64,000 nucleotides of DNA, taken from Oreocharis arfaki. Taxonomy: Eukaryota; Chordata; Aves; Passeriformes; Paramythiidae. Below, one piece after another: positions 1 through 14,032 of this stretch (its first letter is position 1; every line of letters begins with the position of its first letter). Made by a program: the position numbers and the translations under genes. The notes beneath the pieces are model-generated. The model saw nothing but the letters and a program-made list of their open reading frames with translations. It did not search any database and was not told where the DNA came from. The stretch covers positions 248,001 to 312,000 of the forward strand of contig VZRR01005727.1 in NCBI GenBank assembly GCA_013398015.1, in the 5' to 3' direction.

Positions 1-3000
1 CCACTGCCCTGTGCAGTTTAAACTGTGTCCATACAAACGTTCATGTTCTCTCTTTAATGTCCATCCACTGTGTAACATCATCAGGTGTATCAGGTCCCCA
101 CAAACCTCCTGTCACCTTTTCTTTTCTAGCAGTTTTTCTTTTAAATGCTGTGTCATTTTCCATTGTTGTTTCTGTAGTAAATTAGTATTAAGTTTGTCGG
201 TGTACTTTTCAAAGAAAGTGGTGTTTGTTTGTTGGGAGTTTAGTTTGGTTTTTTTTAAAATATGCATGTATTTTATTTTACTCCTCACCTGGGAAGCTTT
301 TCTTATAGCTCAATTCCCTTGGTGTGGAACGCTCGATCTCCGCTTCTGGGCAGTGACTCAAGTCTTAGAAAAATGCCTCTAGTGTTATTTCATAGGTGAA
401 AATATAGTTGAAATTTTACACAGTGAACAGTTTGATTAGGAAGAATATTCAGAATGAATATTTTAATATGAAACTTTAAAATTATCACGAAGAGTAGACA
501 GGGGACCTGCAGGAGGAAGGCACATAATGTGCAACTGAGATTTAACCTGCAGAGTTGATGGCTTTTGTTCCAGCTGAAGGTGCAACATTTTTTCATTCTC
601 TGCATTTATTCTTATGTATTAGAGCTTTTTCTGGTGTATGGATAGCAGTGGCTAGATCTTCATGGAGGGGAAAGTTGATAAACCCAATAATGTTACTGTT
701 TGGGTTCAGCAGGAAGTCAGATAGGACCCAGAGATGTTGCCACTAAGTCAGCTACCACTGGCACTTCTGTTTCCTCCTGTAACTTTGCTTGGGTCCCTCT
801 CTTCATTATCATATACTTTACCATAGAGAAGAGGGTAAGCTGAACTCAGAACAATCATGTTTTGAGTGTCAGTACCTAAAACCTTCTGTTTCTCACAGAA
901 AATGTGATATTTCTTATGTTTTCCAGCAAGTATTTCCCTTCCTAGCCCCATCCAGAAAAAAAAGACAGGAAGATAGTTACAAGAGCTTTTTGATTTCTCT
1001 TTAAAATTAGAGATTTGATGGCCTTATAATCATATTACTTTGGCATCTGGAGTTTCCAAATCTTTTACTCACACTTGCTGGTGACACTGCAGTTGATTTT
1101 CACAACCTAACTCATAAACCAGCTCACCTCATACATGAGGCATGAACGGAATGACTGCCAGTGCTTCTCTTTTATTTTGCTAAATTGCTTCAGCCAATAA
1201 AGAAAAAATTGATATGCTTTCTGGGCAAATTTTTGTTCTGTTAGGTGGCAGAAGTGTGAAATACACAGATTTTCTCAGACTGTGCCCAAAATGTGTGCTG
1301 CCATGTCTTTTGATTCAGTTTCAGTACCACATGTTATTGAGTGCTGATCATCCTAACAGTGACATTTTCCTGGAATGTCACCTCCAGAAGATCTGTGGCC
1401 AACATCCTTGATTGCACAAACAAACCTTGCTGACAGTAAAAAGGACTGAGCCTTGATAGCTGAGAAAACTTAATTAGTCAAGTAGACTGAAAGAGAGCTT
1501 TTTAACATGGTGTTTAGAAAAAAATCACATCAATGAAATCAGCTGTAGTGATAGCTGCAGTTGGCAGTTGGCAATTTTTCATTGAAATGATATTCTAGTG
1601 GATAAAGCTGCACAAGAAAAGTTTTTATGTTGGCAAAAAGATATTAAATTGAAATTTAGAATTTTTAAAGTGGCCTGAAGGTTTTAATTTTGACAAGATA
1701 ATTAAAAAAAGCACCACAATATTGACCTGTTTTCATATCTTCTGTCTTGTATTGTGGGTCAGTTTCTCATATATTTCCAGTGCATGGTGGTCCTCAGGGA
1801 CTGGAGTACAGCTGAAGGAATTTATTCAGTGGGATATGCAATAAGCTTAACAACTGGTCCAGAGAAAGAAATTGAGAGCTAGGATTGCAGTGAATACAGA
1901 ACAGGGAAATAGGTTTCAATACTGGAATGGATGAGACCTGCAAAGGATTTTTCCAAGGATTCCACTTTGTCAAAACATTTTACTTGAATTAAAAATGTCT
2001 AAACAAAATGTTTTGACACTGCCCAACTTAGATTTCTCTCTGCAGAAAAGCATCTCATTCCATGAGGAAATCAGACTTCCTGGTTTCTTGTATGGTAGCA
2101 GTTCTAGCTTTTTCTCAAGTCCAACCATCACACCTCCTTTAGATATATCCATGAATTAGTGTAATGTTTCAGATGAGAGAATTGCTTGGGCTGCTTCTGG
2201 AAAGGCAAGCGTTCTCCTAGGGGAAGGATTCTATTTTAGTAGCGCAATTGGTTTTGAAAGGGTTCTAGAGCACCGAGAAGGAGGCAGAAAGAGAAGGCAT
2301 CAAAGTGATCATTTTAGCATTCCTGCTTGCTTTCATCCCCGTTTGAGTGGTCCTGTGCAGCGTAGGTAAATCATTACACCAGGAGTGCTCTAACTCAGAA
2401 GCATTTTCCTAGTGAGCTGCTGGAACAAAGGAAGGCTATATTAAAGTATGCGTTGGGGATTTTGGTTATTATAAATTACATTCTTTGAAATCTCATTTAG
2501 AACCAGGAACTAAAATGATGTTGGAAGGCTCAAAGGATTAATTCTTCCTGAACAATAGACTGTCACTGATCACTCTGTAAAGTAATTATACTAAATTTAA
2601 TTATAATACAAGTGCATTGTATGATAGTCATAGTGTGCCCAAAAGAGGGTTTGAAAAGGTGCCTCACAAGCATATGGACTAGCTCTGGGAGCACAGTGGC
2701 AAATTACAGATGTTGTAATTGAGTACAACTTAATATCAGGCTTTCTTAATTAAAGGTTTGGGGTTGTGTGGGGTGGGTTCTGGCTGGCACACTTTGCTTT
2801 TCAATATTATCAGCATAATGGAACATATGAACTCTTCCCTTTTTATAGATTCTGCTAAAAGCCCTTATGACTTCCAGTGGCATTAATGTACTTAAATCAA
2901 TTCCAGTATCGCTCTAGTGGTGAATCCAGGAGTAATCAAATTGTTACAATAGTGGAAGAATAACTGTTCCTCATTCTGATATTTCAGCTGCAAGAACTTC

Positions 3001-4611
3001 TCATATGTCAATATATCATATGCTGATATCTCATAATAATCCTCTCATGGAAACCTAAGGCTCCTACTTCACCATTTTCAGTCTCCTCTCCTCACTTTTC
3101 CATCCATCTTCATGTTAGTTTTGGGCTAGTTATGGAAATATCATTGCCCCTTGAACTATAAAAGGAGGCACTGCTCCTGTTTCCAATTCCACCCTGGGGG
3201 CAGGCTGGAGCCTGAGGCACTCCCTAAACTGAGGGAGCCACCCGGGTCACGGCCTTAACAGAACCAGTCCAAATTTAGAGTGGTGTTAAGATGGTTAGCC
3301 AAAATCTTTCCTTGGGAATTACACAAGTTGTGTAAGTCATACATAAACAAATGAAATGAGTGCCAGTGCTTGGGGAGCAGTTCCACAGCTGGCATGGCAT
3401 GGTGTGCAGTTAGCCTGAGAAGTTTCATGCTCATGTTATGTTAGGGCGAGTATCCTGGGAGAAAGCTAACAAGATCTAGAGCATGGATATCAGGAATTAT
3501 GAATCAGGAATGGTGGCAGTGAGAAGTAGATGCTTTTGGTTTGCGTTGCAACATATAAGGTGTTTATTATAAAGCAACAAAAAGGGTTAGGACCACAGGT
3601 CAGCACAAACAAAATGAGTGCAGATCTGTTGAAGTTCCTGAATGTATTCCCAGCAGGCTTCAATTTAGCTTTGCAGTTCAGTGGAAAAAGTTAAAAATAG
3701 AAAATCTATGAAGAGCAAGAAAGCCAGTGTAATATTCTTTCTTCTTTTCCTTTTTACCTTATTTCTTTCATATGCAGCTGCTTTGTTACATAGGAAGTCT
3801 GGTCAAAACGTGAGTCTGGTGTTAGTTTTCTTACATCTGTTTGGCTTAACAGTGTGATAGCCTGGAACACGTTAATAGCAAGTCTGCTGTGGCAATTTAC
3901 ACCATCATTGAAATGATTATCAGATCCTAAGCCGTATCTGCCAGAGATGGGAAGAGTGTCAGTTTATTTTATTGAAGAATACTGAATGTGACACCTCGCG
4001 TGAGCTGCAGTGTCAGCACTTTGTCTAGCATCCACTAAGTGACCTTTAGGTGCCTGTGAGGAAATCCGTGTTGATATGGTGGGCTGTTAGGAGGGTAGGG
4101 GTGATGTGCTGGTGGCTGTCATTGTTTGATGTGATTGCTGGTCTCTCAGTCTTGTGAGACTCCTTAACCAAAAGGTTCTGACATACCGCTATGCAGCCCA
4201 TTATGCAAATAAGCCTCGGTTCTCTTTGATTTTCTGTGTGCACATGCAGCCTCTGTAATGTTGCCAGACTAATGCAGACCGAAGTCCTGATGAAAGTCAT
4301 TAACATCAGATTTATTCACGTTAACGGCCAACTCCTGCTTTTGAGAGATCTGATATTCTTTCTCCTAACTGATGCAGTACTGATTCAAGACCAGGAGATT
4401 TGGTGTGAGGAGATAGAAGCATCCCAAAAGAACAAGTAACTAGGTTAAAAAGCTATGAAAACTAGTTAGGAGTATTGAGAAAAATATTTTCAGTGCTCTA
4501 AGTTTTTTTAAATTGTAGCTCTCTATAGTGACTGTGACATTTAGTACTGGAAAGCAATTTAAACTCAGCCAGATACTTATGGGGGATAGCTGCACAGGCT
4601 TCTTTATGCAT

Positions 4612-4670
4612 ACATATATACATATATATCTGTCTACATATACCATGTTTATTATATATATATATATTTA
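4612..4670. repeat. AT/TATA-rich simple repeat
   Basis: Interrupted alternating TA/CA dinucleotides (atacatatatacatatatat) are followed after a short spacer by a purer (TA)n run at about 4652-4667. This is a simple-sequence tract inside the intron, likely polymorphic, with no functional evidence. Confidence 0.85.
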
Positions 4671-7600
4671 ATGACAGCTGTGTGTTTCCTAAAGGAGAGA
4701 TGAAGAAATGCCATTTTTATGACAGCCCTAGGTGAACGTGGGAAGGGGTATATTTTTACAGGAGTACATTTTAGCTAATTCATTTATGATCTTAGATTTA
4801 GCCTGTGCTACTCAGCAGGGTGAAGGAAAAGTCACCCACTGGGGGAGCTGTCTCTAATCTGCCTTTGAAAGGACCTCCTGAACAATTGCATCTTATCACT
4901 CTTGGGATGCAGGGTCTGTGACCTGGGTACCCAAACCACCTTTCTCTCCAGGCTTTTCAATATGTTTCGGATGAGAGACAGTCAAATCTTTTTCCCTTCC
5001 TGGAATTCTGAGGGTGTGTACTTGTGCTGGTACCAGCCTGACAGCCCTCAGTGTAGGAGGCCTTCTGCTTCTGAGCAATGAACAAATGTAGTTTTTTATG
5101 GTCTGAGCTTCCAGTTCTGAAAGGACCTCAGCTGCTGGAGTTTCTTCCCAGTCCTTGACTGTGACAATTTTGTAGGTCCATCAGAGCACAGGTTCTCAAC
5201 TGTCACATTGGCAGTGCTAATTAGCAGCATTTTAGTAGCATTCCCTGGGCTGATGTGATGATTGTATTTGTCACCCATTCGTTCGTCCCTCCCTGCAGCT
5301 GCTGCAGTTTGAAGTCTGCAGTGAAGCTCATTGTCAGTCTCTAATGCAGGCCCTGAGAGTTCAGTAATGGGCAAGTTTTCACTCGAGTATCATGAGCTAC
5401 TATGTTGATGGATAGCCAGCAGATTTTAGGGCCTTTCAGCCGTCAGTGCTTGTCCCAGGCCTGCTCCAAAGCAGCAGGGAATATTTTGCCATGGAGACAT
5501 GAACAAACCCACATAATTATTAACACACTGTTAATTTTGTGTCCTTTAATTAATTTGATTTGTGAGCACAGTCTATAGCCTTCAGACATTCTGGGATCTA
5601 TAAGGCAATTCTATGAGTCACAAAACAAATCCACGGTAGCTGGACCACTTGTATAGGCCTGATGGACTTAATGGAAACAGAAATACTGGAAATTCAGAAA
5701 TTGTTGCAGATTCCCCTTTATGAAAAGTTGCAGGCAGGAATTTCAAACAAATTATTGTACTGTAGACCTAGTGAGAGGAGGGGGATTACGGCAGGCTCAT
5801 AGTTTCTACTTTGTATGTACCACCTTCTGCTTATGCCTGGGAAGGGATTTAGGAAGAGTTTCCAACAAATACAATGGAGGGTGTTATCATTTTTTCTAAT
5901 AAATGAAAGTGCTTTTTTTCCCCCAAGAAACAATAAATAATTCTACATTTTACTGTGCATACAGTAGGTAAGAATTTATTTTCCATTTCCTAAGTATATA
6001 TTATCTAAATGTACACAATTTCTATTGGTGACATTTGCTTTCTACTTTCCTTGTTCAGCTGTGTCTGCATTTTTATGCTGAAATGCAGTGTTGAAGGTTT
6101 TTAAAGCAACTCTTCTAAGATTATTTTGAAATATAGGCTTAATAATGCACTCAAAAGTTGTCTTTCCTCAGCCAGTTTTCTAATTTTCCCTGGGCTGATT
6201 TTTGGCCAGTCTCTATGATTTAGATTGGGTTGGGGTTTTTTTGGTGATTTTTATTTCTTTTCGCCTTTCAAAAAATATGTAGAGAACTAGAAAAGATGTA
6301 AAAGGAAAAACGGTGACCAAAGATATCAGATTGCTTCTATATGAAGAGACATACAGGCCACAATTTTTCGGCTCAGTAAGCAGACAAAAGGAGGGAGCGT
6401 GTCTAGGTGCATGGGAAATAAAGAGATTAAAAGGCGAAATGGGAACAATTATTCATTTTTTCTCATAGTGGAAACCTAGATGGTATTTAATAAAATGAAC
6501 TGGTAGGCAGCTTACAACCTACAAGAGGAAGTACATTTTCAGAGACTGGCTGCTTATGTTTTGAAGTTCATTGCCACACAATGTGTGGAAGAGAGGAGTT
6601 TAAATGGACTCGGAAGACCTTAGGAAAATGAATGCCTGATGGGTCCACTGAGGAAATAGTCTTTATATTGCATTACGGGGATATTTCTCACACTTTGAAT
6701 TTCATGAGAGGGAATACTGATTTTTTCTTTAAATGTATAAATGGCTGGATAACAATCACCATAGCAACGGAAAGAATATCAGGTTAAGGCAGTAAGAAAG
6801 GGATTTAATGAATGTAACGTGTGGGGTTTTTTCCTCCTCGGAGATGTTTGTGGTAATTCTTTGCCATATTTCTGCATCCATATTTCGGTGAGGGCATTGC
6901 CCATTTTACCCATAATTCTGCGTGCAAATGCTCTGCTGTTCATTGTTGAAAAACCACCTGCCCTGCAGTGACCAAGAGCCATGTAGAGTGCAGGAATAAA
7001 TCTTGTAATGTTTTAAGGTAGGGTTATCTTCAAATGAGGTCTGACTGCCAGGTCTTTCCCAGAGAGCTGCTGCCTTTCCCTCAGCAGAGGTTCTGCTGCT
7101 TATCTGTGGCCCTCCATGGGCCCAAAGTGTTTCTCTCCCCCCACTGAGAAGTTTGGACCAGGCATAAATCATGTCTTGTTTTCTAATCTGATCAGCTTTG
7201 ACCTTTCTAGAAGCTTTTCTCAAGACTTGGAAAACAACAACGCATCAGGTGCAATATTAAATAAGCTCTGTAGTAATTACATAAACCTACTAAATTATTG
7301 AATCCTCCTAAACAAATGATGTAGGGCACTCTAATAAAGCTTCCTGGAGATCAGGGTTTATTTTTAAAGCTGTAATAAGGAATCTGAAAGGAGAGCCTTT
7401 AAGCATTACACCTAGTACAAGCTGTATTTCTTACCTGCTTTTATTTCTTACCTTTGACTACTTGCTGAAATTACCACATCCTTTCTAGTGATGGAGTTTT
7501 GCTGGTACGTGGAGCTGGGGAAAAGTATTTATTACTGTAATCTTTCTTATATACCCTATGTTCACTGTCTGTCACTGTGCAAAATTGCTCAGAAGTTGTG

Positions 7601-10600
7601 ACTGTCCAGTATTTTTTTGAAAAGCTAAAAATTCTCCTGAATGCTGATTTGAAGCAGGGAGAAATGAAGCAGGGCAATAGGTTGTAAGCAAAAGGTTTGC
7701 AGACAGTAACATGGAAAAATATTTTTAATGCTTACCACAGCTGCTGCATGAAGACTGTGCAAAGATGAGCTAAGTGTATTGTTATGTTCCTTGTGAATAC
7801 TTAGCAACTGGTACATAGTTTATATAAGCCACAATATCTGTGGATCTGGTGTTTGTATATTCTCTGCTAATTGGCTTTGTGAGCAAGCTGATTTTATTTG
7901 CCTTACAAAACCTGTTCTATGTATGTAACAAAGCCCAAGGGATAAATATATTTTTGAAAGCTGTCTCAGTATAGCTTGTTGTTAATTAAAACCATTAAAT
8001 GCCTATCATTACAGAGAAGAAAATGCATGTTTTCCTTAATACTGTCTACAGTTCTTCTGTTTCTTGGAGAGGCAATTATCCATTACCAAACACCAAGTTA
8101 TGTTTTTTTTTTACTCAGTGGCTTTTGTTGTAGAGGAAAAATACGTCTGCAAATTGTTGAAGCCATTTTGTGTCACTTTCTGTGAGAAGCAAGGATAAAG
8201 ATGAAGTCGTATATTGTAAAGATCTAAACAAGGGAAAGTTCAGTAAAAATGGAACTTTTAAATTGATTACAAGAATTTTCAGTATTCCACGGGTGTGGAT
8301 GTAGATTCCAGTGCTGATAACCAGAGCTGGTCAAAATTCTCTTAGAAGCTTTAGCAGGGAAGCTTTGGTACTTAGAGTTGTTACTGATGTCGAGAGAGAG
8401 TATTAACTTGTCTTAACAGCAATTCTGATAAAATATTATTGGGGTTTTTAAATTGTCATTTTTAGGTATAAAAATTTAATCTAAGATTTTGACCTCTTCG
8501 TGTTTAAGTTTTGAATTTGGTTTATAAATCACATTTATGAATCCGTGCCTTTTGAACTAAAATGCAAAGATGCTATCTTTTTCTCTAGAACACTGTCCTT
8601 GTTATATCAAGGCCACCAAAATATCATGAGGTAATTAGATAATGCCAATACTTATTTTTTAAGTAAGTTTCTACAAAAAATTGCTCTTCATGTTGTGGAG
8701 CTTTTCAAAAGTGTCTGGAGCTTGAGAGAAGAGCAGTTTTCAATACAGGATTGAGAACTGGCTTGATAGGTGATACCAAAGAGTGGGCTGAACTTTGCTT
8801 TCATTCTGAGATGACTCAGTGCCTTTAAGAGGAATCAGAAAGTGAATTCTTGCTGGCCAAGCTTCAGAAGGTGAAAATCACAGCTGGTGAAATCCCACCA
8901 TGGTCTGTGCCTCAGTAACCAGGATAGGAAAGGTTCTGTTGCTAGAACTGCAGAAATATGGATGGATTTCTTGAATGTGAGACAACAAAAGCATTCAGCT
9001 CAGGAAATAACCAGGAAATGCAGCAAGGAACTGTGAAAAAAAGAGCAGTTTTGACATAGCCCATTGTAGCGTGCCAGGTAATTCCTATGTGCAGAGCTCT
9101 CGCGTAGAAGGACTGGAAAAAGTAGGTCTTGACACCTGTCCGGCTGCACAAGCCTCTCTTGCTCTCTCTCCCCAGTAAGATTCTTAGAAGAGCACAACAG
9201 GGAGTTACTTGGTTACTACACTGTGTAGAGCAGGACAAGAACCTATAGGAAATCAACATGAATTTGTGTTTGTTGTTAGATCCAGCTTCTTGATGATGAC
9301 TTTTTTGTTTACAAACAGTCTGCTGAGTTCACTATTGCATAAATAAAGAGGATAGCTCTGCTCTCAAAAGCTAGTAATTGGCCACAAAAAAGCATTTGGA
9401 AGCTTTGAAAACAATCTGTTCTCTGTGTGCAACGGATTTGTTTCCATTTTACCTACACATGATGAGTGGTGGTAAAGGGAATTTGTTCAGTTTTGTCCAC
9501 ATGCAGCTACTCTTGAGCTACCTGATTTTCAGTAATTGGCTGGAGCATTCAGAGTATCCTTGGAGTCCAGAACGTGTTGGATCTCACTGGACAATGACTT
9601 TGCCTTTTAAACTGCAGGAAAAAGAAGAGGGGCTTGTTTGTCTTTCAGATAGGTAACCCAGTGGCAATGCTTTTTTAGCCAGTAACTTGTGACATCTGTT
9701 GAGGACTTTATACCTGGATTGGTCTAACTTTAATGATTACTTATCAGTTTTAATTTTATGCTTAGAGACACCTGGTTGTTCATATCAAAGGGTAATGTAC
9801 AATGCCCCTGGAAGTGCCTGATTCAGCAGTATCTTGGGTACTCGCAGTTAATTTATTTGACCCTTAAAAGAATTGTGGTGCTGCACTCACATCTTTTGTT
9901 GTAGCAATGCTGCCAGCTGATTCAACAGCAGCATTTCTGCACTATGGCACATTGTTTGTATCTTAAAACCTTGAAAAATGGTGAAACTGCAGATGGACAG
10001 GGGTAAGTTTCCTGCCTGCTTTTCAAGAGAGAAGCCTGTGAGAGTCTAGTAGAAAATACCTCAAATTTATTTTCAACACCTTCTTCTCCTAATTTTGATT
10101 TTATGTCAGGGAAATGAAATACAAAAATTCGGGGACAGAGTAATACTTCCCTGCACTTCATAAAGAAGCCATCAGAGGATAAGATTCTTGTTCATATTGT
10201 TTTCATCACTCTCATGATTGCTTCATTTAGTACTACATCTTTCTCAGTGCCTGTGTTGCTGCACTAATAACATCAGCATGTTGCACTCACTGCTCCTTCA
10301 AAGACTAGTATTAATTGAAGCAATTTATTCTAGCAGAGTTGAAGATGGCCTATTTATACTTTTATATAATGAATTATGGAATACATTTATCTTGTCATGT
10401 CCTTTCAGCTCCTTTTTCTGCCAAGTGTGGATTTGCTGCCCCGGCCATGCATTGCCCAGGCTCAGCACAGTAGAACACAGGTGTTTTTCTGTGTTGCATA
10501 AGAGGTTAGAGTTTCTCACCAGCTATCACAAACTGGAAAGAGGAGCAACCCTGAGTTTGTATCAATGCTCCTTCATTACCTGCTAGCAAAATAATGTCTC

Positions 10601-13600
10601 ATTCTGCCATATAATGGAGCACTATCTTATTTCACCAAAAAAAGATAATTCTCGTAATTTACGTCCTTCAACATAATATTAAATGTGATATATGTGCAAT
10701 ATAAAGCATGTGGTGCTGATCCATTCCCAAGAGGTATAAGAAGTCTGACACAGTGTTAATAAAACCTATAAGGTTACAGAAAACTATTGCTTCAATTCTG
10801 CATGAAACTCCTCAGTCACGATTCTGCAGAAAGCAGCACCTGAGAATACCTTGACTTCCTTAGTATTAGTAGCAAAGGCGTAGTGTGTCTAATCTTCATT
10901 TATGTTGTAGAGCTCTATTATATGTAAAATAGTTGGCTTTTAATAGAACGGTCATTACGTTTAATTGAATTGATCTTTGGCTAATGGAAAACAGAAGGGA
11001 AAACATTTCCTCTCACATCAAAATATTTGATATTCCCTGCGATGAAGGACCATAAAAATAGTGGAGCAAGATACTGCTGAGTTATGATATTTTAGGTTGA
11101 AATTGTTAGCTGCAGTAAATGGCAGTGAATTCGTAGAGCAAGACCTGAATAAATACACAGGCTTCTAGAGAAGAAGAATATTAATGCTGAAATAGCTCTA
11201 CCAAAGCCTCTGTCCTCCTAAACTATCCCCATAGTTTTGGGTTAGCTAATGTAGTTTTTTGCCTCTAGGTTTTCCCTATTTATTATGTATTGTAAATGAC
11301 ATGGAGAGAGAGACTCTATATCCTAGACTCTAGTTATTCTCTAGATAATAGCAGTTAAATACTGTAATTGATCTTAAACTGCAAAAATATGCTTCTGATA
11401 CTAATTTGCACTCTGTTTCAGTGCAGTGTAATTTTTAGCGTTTTGCATTGGTTTTGAGCAGTTTGAATTAATTTGAAATTTTTATTCCAACTTGTGTAAA
11501 TTCTCCGCTTGTTACTATGCAGCTTCTTGCCAAAGTACGTTTTGTTGGCACAATTGGAGATTTGTGTTCTTAAATTCTAAATCAGAGTTTCATGGGCCTA
11601 TCTACACGGCGACGACTCCGTTAGTGCTGCTTTTCTCTGTTAATTGAGCCTATTCCTTCACGTGGTTTGAAGGGCATTGTGCTGCTTCAAGGGCAGACTT
11701 CATGTGGCATCCTAGTCCTAGACATTTGCCGTTTGTCTCGCTGGCTGCTCAGGCGAGCAGTGGTGTATATCTGTTCCCTTAGATATATCAGTTCAGGTCA
11801 ATTGCTCTTTCCCACTCAAATCCCTCCTTCAGCGTTCTTGAACTTTCTCTATTTTCTATTCTAGGTCTCTGCTCAATTAGCTTTATGTAAGTGTGGCTCT
11901 CGGGACTCCGTGGCGTTACGTAGGCTCGCGAAGTTAACGGTTATAGGCTGGAACCTCAGATTGCTCCTGTGCACTTTTGGTGGAATTTCTCTCTGGCAGA
12001 GTTCTAGGAATGGCTGTGTTTCAGCAGTGGGGAATGGATTTTTCTTTTGGAGATGAAAGTGGCTGGGGTTTTCAAGTATTCGGGAATTATGACATCCTTT
12101 GAAAAGACTATGCCAGTACCTTTTAACTTTGTGGACAATAGGCCCCTATACCAGCCTGAAAGATGGCAATCTATCCACTCCCCTGAGAAATGGCAAACTG
12201 AGGAGATCACTGGTTAAACCTTGCATGCTGGGACTTGAATGAAATTGTTCCATTTAGGACAAAACCATCCTAATCACCTTTGGCTGAGATCCAGCGTTAC
12301 ATGAAGCAGTTGTTTGGATCTGATATCTCTGGTGAATTCAAGAATCACCAGAGTGTTCTTTGATTTCCTTTGTATATGTACTTCCTCATATCCTGGACGT
12401 GCCCAGCTTTTCCCATGAAAAATTGTTTGGCTTAGAAATACTGAAAAAATCCCTGCCCTTTTATCTATTTCTCATTTAACAGTCTGCATTGAGAATGAAT
12501 AAATGTTTCTAGGAAACAATTTGTATTTCATGTGGAAGGCTCTGTAGATTACAGGAAGTTTGCAGCAGTAGTTCTGTTGCCTTATATATATTTTTATTTC
12601 TAATTTTCCCATTTCTTAGTTATCATTATCTTAAATATTCACAGTTGCATCTTTCATCCTTTTAGTATGAACTGAATCCTCCATCACAGTAGCAGTTGTC
12701 CTGTTCTCCCTTGATATTCTTCCAGCACGCCTAACTCTTGTCAGACAGATGCTTAACACAACATTCTTCTCAGCTGTGTTTGTGGCTGCTCTGTTCAGCC
12801 CATGCCATGAGATGTGGAGTCCAGGACCACACTGGTACTTTTGCAGCAGTACTGTTTTACAAGCTCGTCATCATTTGCATCTCGTCACCCTGCACAACTT
12901 GTTCATTAATCTCTGTGTTTATTTCTTCAGTTGAAGTATCTCTGTTTCCCATTTTTCTGTTCCATAAGTGTTCACTTCTACTTACAAAAGATGCATATCA
13001 TTGTTTCGTGTCGGAGTTCTTGCCACTCCCATTTATTTTTCTCACTGTACTAGTCTGACATATTTTCAGTACTCCCCAGTTTTGAGATATCTTTGCATCT
13101 TAGACATTTTAATATTAGTAATTTCCTATTTCCTCTTCCAAAACACTAAAAAAGCTATTAAGTCAAGATCTTAATATCGACTTGCTCTAAGCTATTCAGA
13201 ACTTTTCCCCTCATCTTGATACGTCATTCTTCATTGTTCCATAGAAGCTAATCTGTAAATCATGGGATATTGTCCTTATTCAGGAAACAAATTGCCCTAG
13301 GTGAGGGTTCATAAGACCTCGTATGAAATAACACTAAAATTCAGATAAAAGCATGTTCTCCTCTTCATTTCAGCCACCTATGTACTGAAAAACTGCAGTA
13401 CGACTAAAAAAGCAGTCAAGTTTTTCCAGAATGACTTGGTAATTTTTAGGTCTTAACTGCCTCATGCTCATCCTCCTGTGATTCTCTGGAGAAATTTTAT
13501 TATCATGAATATAGCACCATAAATTTGCAAAAAAAATGCACTAAAATGGGGAAAATTGGCATCCTTTTCCCTAAAGATCTTGCATTCTTAAAGGCCCATT

Positions 13601-13998
13601 GAAACATCAACAGCCATCTGTGTCCTTTGCTGTCCTGCACACAAAACCAGGGTCCTCTTGTAGAAGCAGCAGGGATGAGGCAGCCCTTCCCTCTCCTCCA
13701 TTTTTGTAACTTCATGCAGCTTTCCATGATCTCCCCGTCCTTCTCTGACCTTTTATCAAATAGGTACAATCCTTATGGTGCTGCTTAATGGCAAACAGAG
13801 ACTCTTGGGCACTGAACAGGATGGCATAAAATTATCACCCAGAAGCCTGGCAGTTTATGTGTCATTTGAGACTTGGTTCTCAATCCTCTGCTTCATAGCC
13901 TTAACATGTTTTGGAGTGTGGCTATGGGTGCACAGGTGTTCCAGTCACATTGTAACTATTTGGAAGCAAGATACATTTTTAATACAAACAAATGCAAA

Positions 13999-14032
13999 AT
14001 ATCCATAGAATATGGATATAGAATATCCATAT
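13999..14032. repeat. Three-armed palindromic repeat (ATATCCAT / ATGGATAT / ATCCATAT)
   Basis: The 8-base arm ATATCCAT (13999-14006) is followed by AGAAT, its exact reverse complement ATGGATAT (14012-14019), AGAAT again, and then ATCCATAT (14025-14032), which pairs with ATGGATAT over most of its length. The identical AGAAT spacers mean the unit is both inverted and partly tandem. It could form alternative small hairpins. It is intronic and no function is shown. Confidence 0.8.
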
